Source: Vigna angularis
Lineage: Eukaryota > Streptophyta > Magnoliopsida > Fabales > Fabaceae
Direction: 5' to 3'
Assembly (NCBI RefSeq): GCF_016808095.1
Contig: NC_068976.1
Span: 33,970,371 to 34,034,370, forward strand
Length of the DNA stretch: 64,000 bases
Below the pieces are notes generated by a model. That model was not told where the DNA came from, made no database searches, and saw only the letters and a list, made by a program, of their open reading frames with translations. This document shows, in pieces, positions 56,331-64,000 of this stretch (position 1 is the first letter of the stretch; the number at the start of each line of letters is the position of its first letter). Both the position numbers and the translations under genes were made by a program.

Positions 56331-56591
56331 AGTGAAATTTAATGAAAAACACTGTCACTGCCACGTAAAATTTAATGAAAAACACTGTCACTGCCACGTG
56401 ATGAAGGTAAACAACCACGTTGCACAGATCAATCCACGTTGTCAGCTGGATCGTTAAATATTTAACGTCGTGACCAAAAATGATTTAATTGGACACTTTT
56501 TTCACAACTTGAGACCACATTGAACTTTAAAAAAAGGTAGGACGAACTTGAACATTTCCCTTGTAAGAGGAACAAAAAGAGGTATTAAGCC
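56331..56591 (-). repeat. Right terminal inverted repeat of the Pack-MULE
   Basis: Complement of 55287-55530, with one internal tandem duplication of a 33-bp piece (AAATTTAATGAAAAACACTG...) near 56335-56400. Confidence 0.85.
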
Positions 56592-56600
56592 CAAATAATA

Positions 56601-58080
56601 ATATAAGATGCATAATATATGCCTATTAAAAAATGTATAAAAAAAGTCTTAAAAACATGATAAATATGTAATTATTATGATGTGAACTCAAATTAAAATA
56701 ATATATATTAAATATTGCAAAATAAAATTATATTTATTTTATAGATTAAATATTTTATTGATGAGTGTTACACGGATACATAAACCAAATTGAAATAGCA
56801 GCGTAAGTTTGTAGATAATAACAGTTTAATTTGCCAGAAAATAGTTAGACAATGTTTGCTGTTAATTTTATTTTTCAAATTATTTTGCACATAAAAATAA
56901 AATAAAATTTTAGTTCAATTAATTTTATTTAAAACTGAAGCTAATTTATTGAAATCTAACATAATTTAAATTGGATACTATCCAACTTTCGTATATGAAT
57001 GATTAATATTAGATACTCTTAATATTTCTCTTAACATTAACATTTTTTCCTCTAGTTTTATATTTTCTTACATCTGTGATTCATCACGGTGAAAATTGAG
57101 TTGTTATGTCATTCAAATGGTACCTCTCATTTGATTACAGTCAAAGAGATGCTTCACACTGTAAGTATTTTGTATATTTTTTTCGCAATATTTGCTCAAA
57201 TTTTCATAGTTTGATGAGAAAGGGAAGTCATCTGATATAGTGGAGTATAAATCTGCACCCGATAATTCAGCAGGTAAAATTGAGGGAAATGCTGCTGAAC
57301 AAATTAAGACAGTAATTTTGAATCTGAGCATATGAAGACAATAATAACGTTGGAAGTTTTTAATTTTAAAAGGAAGACTAAATTTTTTTATTTTGATTTC
57401 TTTATATATTTATATACCAATTAGAGTATCCTAACTACTTCATTCAATTATATATTTTTATTTATTAATAAAAAATATATTGTCCAAATATGCACATTAA
57501 TAATCTTGTGCCTTTCATGATGTATAGAATCATAATAGCTATTTTATACTATCCATCATACATAAACAAATCTTTCTTAGTATTACAACTATTGCCTTTA
57601 CAAGAAGTTCAAGTTTTCTAGACATTGCGGTTTTGTTTATTTGTCTTCAGTATTAATAACAAACTTTACTTTTTAGAGTATTGATATTTATAAGTTAAAT
57701 AAATAATTTTTAATTTTCAAGTTTTAGAAATTAAAATTATATATTTTTCTAAATAATTATAAAAAAAATTTGTGATTTATTTTTGTTTAGAAACTACTTT
57801 TAAACTTGTGCCTTATGTGTTTGATGTTTATGTGTTTGATGTTTGTTTATGTGTTTGTTGAAAGAGAATTAGAGATTAAAGAAAATAATAATAAATGCTT
57901 TTAAATTCAAAATTAAGTTTTAAATAGAATTCAACCTCAAAAATAATTTATAACTTTAGAAATTCAATATGTCTATAAAATATAAATAACTTTGTAAAAA
58001 TATAAAGGATAAAATATGTGAAAAATATAATAGGCTCTCTAAAAGGATAAAGAATATGCATAAACATATAAAGTTGACTC
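56601..58080. other. AT-rich intergenic DNA
   Basis: No clear gene or repeat apart from the exon-like piece at 57210-57335. Confidence 0.55.
57210..57335 (+). pseudogene. Isolated exon-like fragment, unknown gene
   Basis: After an acceptor-like TTTTCATAG (57201-57209) the plus strand reads FDEKGKSSDIVEYKSAPDNS, AGKIEGNAAEQIKTV, then stops at TGA. Amino acid content is protein-like compared with surrounding AT-rich DNA. No partner exons or family were recognised. Confidence 0.3.
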
Positions 58081-58380
58081 GATAAACATATAAATTAGGA
58101 TATGAATAGACTGATGTAATTTGAACTGCTAGATTCGTCTAATTAATGCATTGAAAAACTCGTTCAATATTTGTTCCACTCGTCTAATTAAATATGGACA
58201 CATTTGTCTAATGTGTATTATTAACATCGTCTAATTAGAATAGGGCAAACTTGTGTAATGTAGTGCAAAATTCACTTGATCATAAAATGGATCATTTAAT
58301 GTGTATTAATAAATTTATCTAATATATATAAACAAACTCATTCAAAATTTGTTAGACTAATCTAATCGGTATATGGACAC
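58081..58380. repeat. Degenerate CGTCTAAT-type repeat flanking the solo LTR
   Basis: Words such as GTCTAATGTGTATTA and AATTAGTGG recur here and again at 61224-61400, on the other side of the solo LTR. Confidence 0.45.
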
Positions 58381-58636
58381 TGTAAGATCCTTGAAAATAT
58401 TTGTTAGATACTAGAAAAAAAAAATTAGTGAATAGTAAATTGTGAATAATAAATTGTGAATAGTAAAAAGTGAATAGTAAAAAAAAAAAATTATTTTTGG
58501 AAAGGATAAGTGTTACACGTAGCTTTGAGATCAGAATTCACCAATTTGCAAATAAAAAATTATTTTTGTAATAGTAAAATGAATAAAAAAATGAATAGTA
58601 AAAATGAATAGTAAAAATGAATAGTAAATTTTTTTA

Positions 58637-58648
58637 CTATAAATAGCC
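58637..58648 (+). promoter_or_regulatory. Likely TATA box of the solo LTR
   Basis: CTATAAATAG, followed by less AT-rich, transcript-like sequence. It would drive transcription toward 61223. Confidence 0.5.
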
Positions 58649-59022
58649 AAGGGGGGGAGGCTGGAAATTTACACCAAAATTCTAGAGAAATTGTGAGAGA
58701 AGAGAGTTGGAGTAAATTCTAGTTGAAGAGGGGAAATTCTGGAAGTTTCCGGAGAACGGTTTGAGAAGAGGAAACTAAGTCTGGAATAGAGGTAAGGGGA
58801 GCTAACTTTGAGTATTTCCTTTTCTATTATCTTGAGTCTTGAATATGCTATATTTTGCTTTTGTCTGATCTTAAATCTTGAATATAGAGTATTTTGTTTC
58901 TGTATGATCTTGAATTTAAATGAGAGTATGCTTTTGTGTTGATATCCAAGTGTGATAGTTGTAAATTGTGATGTTGAATATGTTATGCCATTTGTATGTT
59001 ATTAGTTGTTTATTTTTATATT

Positions 59023-59570
59023 TTGGAAGGATTAGAAATTGTCTAACCGGCTCTGCCAGATTCAATTTCTTGTTTCCCCAAACATTTTATTGTTTTCCTT
59101 ATTTATTTTTTTATTGTAATTTGGAAGGATTGGAAATTGTCTAACCGCCTCTGCCAGATTCAATTTCTTGATTCCCCAAATTTTTTTATTTCTTTCCTTA
59201 CTTATTTTATTACATTTTTGGAAGGATTAGAAGTTGTCTAACCGGCTCTGCCAGATTCAACTTCTTGTTTCCCCAAACTATTTATTGCTTTACTTATTTA
59301 TTTTATTGCAATTTTTGGAAGGATTAGAAGTTATCTAACCGGCTCTGCCAGATTCAACTTCTTATTTCCCCAGACATGTATTGTGCTTGTTATTTAATTA
59401 TATTTTATTGTTGGATGGATTAGAAGTTGTCTAACCGGCTCTGCCAGATTCAACTTCTTATTTCCCCAGACATGTATTGTTCTTGTTATTTAATTATATT
59501 GTATTGTTGGATGGATTAGAAGTTGTCTAACCGGCTCTGCCGGATTCAACTTCTTGTTTCCCATAAAATT
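59023..59570 (+). repeat. 97-bp tandem repeats, about 5.6 copies
   Basis: Units begin at about 59023, 59121, 59218, 59315, 59411 and 59507, each with TTGTCTAACCGGCTCTGCCA and a mirrored AGAAGTTG...CAACTTCT pair that can form a stem. Confidence 0.9.
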
Positions 59571-60547
59571 TTATATTAAGATTATTTTTATGATTGTCAA
59601 ATATTGTATTCTTCTATGACCATTTATAGTAATATTTTATTATTGTTAATTGTTTATAATTATCTTGTATGGATTCTATTATGGATGTTTATTGTGATGA
59701 ATTTAATCTGTTCTGAATGAGTTTGTTGGCTGAAATTGATCTTGTTGGAAGATCTGAAGTAAGGGTTCTGAAATAGCTTATATATGGGTATTAAATAGAT
59801 GTACAGATATTGTTTGAGGTTGCTATGAGAGGAAGTGAACACATTAGAATTTTGGCATTTCAAATTTAGAGCATAAGAGAACATGATAGATAATTTAAAT
59901 AAATCAATTGTTAATTATTGAGGGCCTTTCTTTGTTGGTAGGATAGAGGAACCTTAAAAACCTGAGTTGGCACATCCCTGATCATAGAGCAGCCCTGGCC
60001 TGGTCCAGTCAGTTGTGACTAGTCATATGTGCTGGCGTCGAAGGTGAGTTTGATGCGTGCAGACATCTGGGTCCTCTCCGGTGACCAACTGGAATAAAGA
60101 AAAATCCATACTAGAATGAAAATAAAATAAAACAAGTTGATTGTAGATGCATAATATTATCATGGTAAAAATTTCATATATATTTTATTACATTGAGCCC
60201 AGACTTTAATATGTATTTCCTAAGATATGTTGATATATTTTGGTTGATCCATGATCTTTGTTTGGTGAAAATACGTTGAGTTATACTCGTTATGGGCAAA
60301 AATGAGTTTATAATATGAAGCATGATATCTGGCAATATGTTTAATTTATTGATAACAAAACGGGTTATTATGAATTCATGATTAAAGAATGAACATGATT
60401 GAGTTAGATGGATAAGAGGGTATGAATTGTTGGTTTTATGAAATGTTGGAGTGGATATGAGAAATCATTACTTATGAAATGATGTTTACTACCGGGAGTA
60501 GTATGTTCGAGTTATACCATGAGAGTTTGGTATGAGCAATGTAACAC

Positions 60548-60735
60548 CTGAGGTTTATGAAAGCAGGCAGAAAGTGGTCTGACCATAAGGCTTTGACATA
60601 AACATATGATTCGTAAGTTTTATAGAAGCAGGTAGAGAGGGGTCTGACCATAAGACTTCAGAAAGTAAGACATAGTATATAAGTGAGGCTTAAGGAAGCA
60701 GGCAGAGAGCGGTCTGACCATAAGGCTTCATGAGT
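60548..60735 (+). repeat. Short tandem repeats, three copies
   Basis: GAAGCAGGCAGAGAG and GGTCTGACCATAAGGCTT recur near 60560, 60625 and 60685 (spacing about 60-65 bp). Confidence 0.8.
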
Positions 60736-61589
60736 AAGCATGGTACACTTGTAAGATTTATGGAAAGGAGAAAGATGATTTTGATAACGATGAATTAATG
60801 ACATCGGAATAATGATATTTTATCAACTGCAGAAACACATGATTATAATATTTTTATTACAAGTTTAATGATTTTATGATATGGTTGGCTTACCCTTATT
60901 TGTTTGTACTATGATCATATAACTCATGTTATATGTGATTAGATAATGTTGCAGATGCGGTTGAAAAAGCTTAGAGATCAGAGAGATGCGGGGAAAAACT
61001 TTTAGGGATTTTTTGTAAAAAGAATAAATTTGTATTGGGAAGATTATGTTGTGTAAAACTTATAAGTTGATATTTCAATGGTGAAGACTATATTGTTTAA
61101 CGTTTGTAAGTTTGGTATTGTACTTTGGAGTAATTGAAATAAAGTTTGATTGTTTATATGAGATATCAAATTAATTAAGTCTCTAACTATCAGTAATACC
61201 CTTTAAAATATTAGGGTGTTACAGACACATTCATCTAACGTGTATTATTAAACTCATTTAATTAATATGTGGACAAACTTGTGTAATATATATTGCAAGA
61301 CTCACCTAGTGATAGATAAAGTCGTCTAATGTATATTAATAGATTCATTTAATATATATGAACAAACTTGTTTAACATATAATTAATAAATTCATCTAAT
61401 ATTTTCCTTAAAGGGAATCATTGGAGGAAAATATTGACTAAAAATAAAAAAATAAAGAAAACCCATAAATTCGTTTGTTATCCCTACAATAAATTTCAAT
61501 TACAGTATATAATAAATTGAACATACGTTAATTGATGAAGAGGGTGAACTAAGTTTAAAATATCTAAGATATTTTAATTTTTCTTTACT

Positions 61590-62390
61590 TGGCAAATGAA
61601 AATGGAATCTTGTTAACGAAGAATAAGGTCTATGAAGATATTATAATATCAAAATACAAGTCTTGAAGATCCTTAAATGAGAAAAAAAAAGGCACACATG
61701 GTTTAAAAGATAATGATAGGTGGATAAGAGATTTAGCTTTAAAAGATAGGTTTCTTAGACTCACATTGGGGGAGGATGGGTTTTGGAATGAAGATTAATG
61801 AATATAGAATTTGGTGTGGAAAAGATAATTGTTTCAATGAGAGAAATTATTGGTGGAAAAATTAATGAAAGAGGTACAAAAGTGTTCACCTCAAAGGGAT
61901 TTGAATGACTAATGGTTATTTTTTCATGGAAGTAGAGTGGATGATAATGATCTGTTTGCAAAACTTTGAAAATGCAGAGTAGTACGGAATTAAACAAGAA
62001 TCGATATCACATCTGTTCTTCGATTGTTTGGTGGCTAGTCAAATTTGGAACAAGTGTGACATTTAGTCTAAGATAAATTCACTTCACCATAATTGAGCTA
62101 AGGATTTTCACAGTTTCATCTTATAGGGTTGAATAACAAACAAAATAATGTTTGAAGATATATATGGGTGGCATTTATAAGGAATATATGGAATCATAGG
62201 AATAAATCTATCTTTAAGCACTATAAAATTGATGCGGAGAAAGTTTTTACTCTAACACAAGTAATGGTTTGAGCATATGTATCATAACTAAGTATCCAAA
62301 AACAACGTTTTCATATTCTGATTGGTGTTTTAGTCAGTCTCATGCCTTCAAACAATGAACTTTTAAGTTGTTTTCTATTCTTATAGGGTA
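61590..62390 (+). pseudogene. Decayed LINE (non-LTR) 3' end with zf-RVT region
   Basis: Plus-strand frames read KVYEDIIISKYKS near 61630, ESISHLFFDCLVASQIWNKC near 62000 and IWVAFIRNIWNHRNKSIFKH near 62165. The pattern HLFF.C..A..IW...C followed by W..WN.RN...F is the zinc-binding (zf-RVT) module after the reverse transcriptase of plant L1-type LINEs. Several stops and frame changes are present. The RT core itself is not in the window and no poly-A tail was found. Confidence 0.7.
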
Positions 62391-63612
62391 AACTATACTA
62401 ACAATACGTTTTCTAAATCTCCATGGCTAGGCTAAAACTTGCTCATCTGTTTCTTAAAGGTTCTGCTTAATAAAGTGGACTCACACACTTACATTTTCAG
62501 GTTCAAATTCAAATGGAGGTATTGTGGATTTGTTTGCAAATTGGTTGTAGCTTGTATAGTATGTTCAGGTGTGTAAAACAGGACAATTAGGTAGCAGCTT
62601 CAAGATACAATTTTGAATGAAGTCTCTAATAGTTGATACTTTTGTGTTAGAAAACAAGTATGAATGAAATCACTGCCAGTATTGAATCAAAAGTGGATTG
62701 AGATTTTGGATGTTCAACTTGTTTTTTCATGTTATTTCTTTGGCAGTGTTTGGAATTGTTTTGTGTGTATGAACACATAATGTTTTTAATTTTAAGGTTT
62801 CCATAAAGTGTTAATGTTATTATTATTTTTTTATATATATTATGTATATGGGATGAGTTACCCGATTACCTCATTCACTTACATTTTTTTTTCATCACTT
62901 AACTTTAATTTTCACCAATAATATTCTGTGTAAAACGCACAACATGATCCATTGGCTCATACAAAGATATATACAGATGCACATATCAAGTGTTAGACTA
63001 AACCAACTTGTGGCTCATCATGCCTCCACGTGCTGGAAATTCTGTTTTGTAATTTGATGATATTTTGGAAATTTTTTACTACCTAATGGCATTAATATTT
63101 TGAACGATATCTTTGGAAAAAATATATTTTGGAAAGATGATATGAAGAAAAACTAACTGGCTTAGTGGTCCTTCGATCCTTAAAGAACATTCTTTATTAG
63201 GAAAAAAACAAAAAAGGGATCTGCAAGTGTATCTGAGATTCACATGAATTCAACACTCTTGTAGGTCATAGCAAGATCAATATGATAGTTGAAACTTCAG
63301 TTCTACCGAATGCTCATCGATAACTTCAAATTGTTCCATAAACGCGTCCACGTGTTTCAGTGTGTGTGAGTTGTGATCTCTCATGGCTTCAGCTTCATGC
63401 ATATTCAACTTCTTGCAGACCACTCTTATCTAACTTTTCTCATTTCTTTACTACAACAAATTGAAACACTTTTGCGTGTTTATTTTTAATATCTTCAAAT
63501 AACTGTTTTCATTACCAATTTTCTTGAAAATTAGCCATTATGTCTAACATATTTTAAAAAAAAATTTAATTCTAATTCAGCTAAATCAATTTATAAAATT
63601 AAATTTACATTC

Positions 63613-63669
<57 letters not shown>

Positions 63670-64000
63670 CCTATTTCGTTCAAAATATATTATTATTTGT
63701 TAGGTTCAAAATGATCTAATCAACACGAGATTTAAAATGTGAGATTTAAATAAAATATTAAGAAATTATAGGAAAAGATTATATTTATAATAATATAAAC
63801 AAAATTCGTATTATGAGAATCTAAATTTAGTTATTATATATATTTGTTGTTATATTTTGAGTTTATTATCTTATTTGTTATTATACTTTTAAGTTTATCT
63901 TATTTGTTGTTAACTTTTATATATATATATATTAACAAGCTCACAAAAATCTATAAATACATTATATCATAGAAATATATTATCTAATACTCATTTTTTA
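62391..64000. other. AT-rich intergenic DNA
   Basis: No gene recognised. A (TA)n tract lies at 63617-63667. Confidence 0.6.
63617..63667. repeat. (TA)n microsatellite
   Basis: Uninterrupted TA repeat, about 50 bp. Confidence 0.95.

Larger units (their letters stand above)
55287..56591. mobile_element. Pack-MULE (1305 bp) carrying host gene fragments
   Basis: Long terminal inverted repeats of about 245-260 bp, starting (A/G)GCTTAATACCTC, are flanked by a perfect 9-bp target duplication CAAATAATA (55278-55286 and 56592-56600), the hallmark of Mutator-like elements. No transposase is present. The interior consists of a PPR gene fragment on the minus strand and a 5' exon-like piece on the plus strand. 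Confidence 0.9.
58381..61223 (+). mobile_element. Solo LTR of a large LTR retrotransposon (2843 bp)
   Basis: It starts TGTAAGATCC and ends GGGTGTTACA, near-complementary ends typical of large plant gypsy (Tekay/Del-like) LTRs, and is flanked by a perfect 5-bp duplication GACAC (58376-58380, 61224-61228). No PBS, gag or pol is present between the ends, so it is best read as the product of recombination between two LTRs. A TATA box (ACTATAAATAGCC) sits near 58637. Two tandem repeat blocks lie inside. Confidence 0.75.

Noticed and set aside
59023..59570. CRISPR-like regular spacing of a repeated block
   Set aside because: Units are contiguous 97-bp tandem repeats with related 'spacers', in plant DNA, inside an LTR.

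Overview
This is plant nuclear DNA, almost entirely made of transposable elements. It is AT-rich, with long AT microsatellites and plant-type Ty1/copia, Ty3/gypsy, CACTA, Mutator-like and LINE sequences. The captured exons come from plant genes: a branched-chain keto acid dehydrogenase subunit, a PPR protein, a MATE-like transporter and a PHD-finger protein. A eudicot is very likely; a legume is only my impression from the look of the element families. I found no intact host gene, tRNA, rRNA or CRISPR array.

Layout. (1) 1-21656: an old Ty3/gypsy pol fragment (minus strand, with a 519-bp direct repeat at both outer edges) is split by a 19.8-kb CACTA element (917-20698, target duplication TCT). 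This CACTA shows no transposase. It carries pieces of at least three and perhaps four host genes, all on the minus strand. Two gag-only LTR retrotransposons of one family are nested in the intron of its captured BCKDH E1-beta fragment: element 1 at 2358-11223, and element 2 at 11228-18368, which landed exactly on the end of element 1. Element 1 also contains an inverted, truncated second copy of itself (4281-8490). (2) 21657-26092: AT-rich remnants, a possible 0.8-kb solo LTR and a decayed copia RT. (3) 26093-41283: one TG-rich minisatellite split by two insertions, a 6.8-kb CACTA element with decayed TNP2-like and TNPA/Ulp1-like genes (26583-33407, TSD TTT), and a 7.1-kb Athila-like element with gag-protease but no RT or integrase (33788-40846, TSD TTTAT). 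(4) 43481-50886: a young, full-length Ty1/copia element (TSD TTATA) with one open 1630-codon gag-pol frame. It contains an exact, in-frame 807-bp tandem duplication of the zinc knuckle, protease and integrase zinc-binding region. (5) 55287-56591: a Pack-MULE (9-bp TSD) carrying a PPR gene fragment and a 5' exon piece. (6) 58381-61223: a 2.8-kb solo LTR with internal tandem repeats (TSD GACAC), then a decayed LINE 3' end and AT-rich DNA.

The nesting gives a relative history. For the first 21 kb: gypsy pol, then the CACTA, then copia-like element 1, then element 2. For the TG tract: both insertions came after the tract. The copia element looks recent, with about 10 differences between its LTRs, and its internal duplication looks more recent still. 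No gene set here forms a host pathway; the functional units are the transposons. The most notable items are the Pack-CACTA with several same-strand gene fragments, the copia polyprotein with two protease domains, and the self-inverted gag-only element family with its extra plant-transposon-protein ORF.
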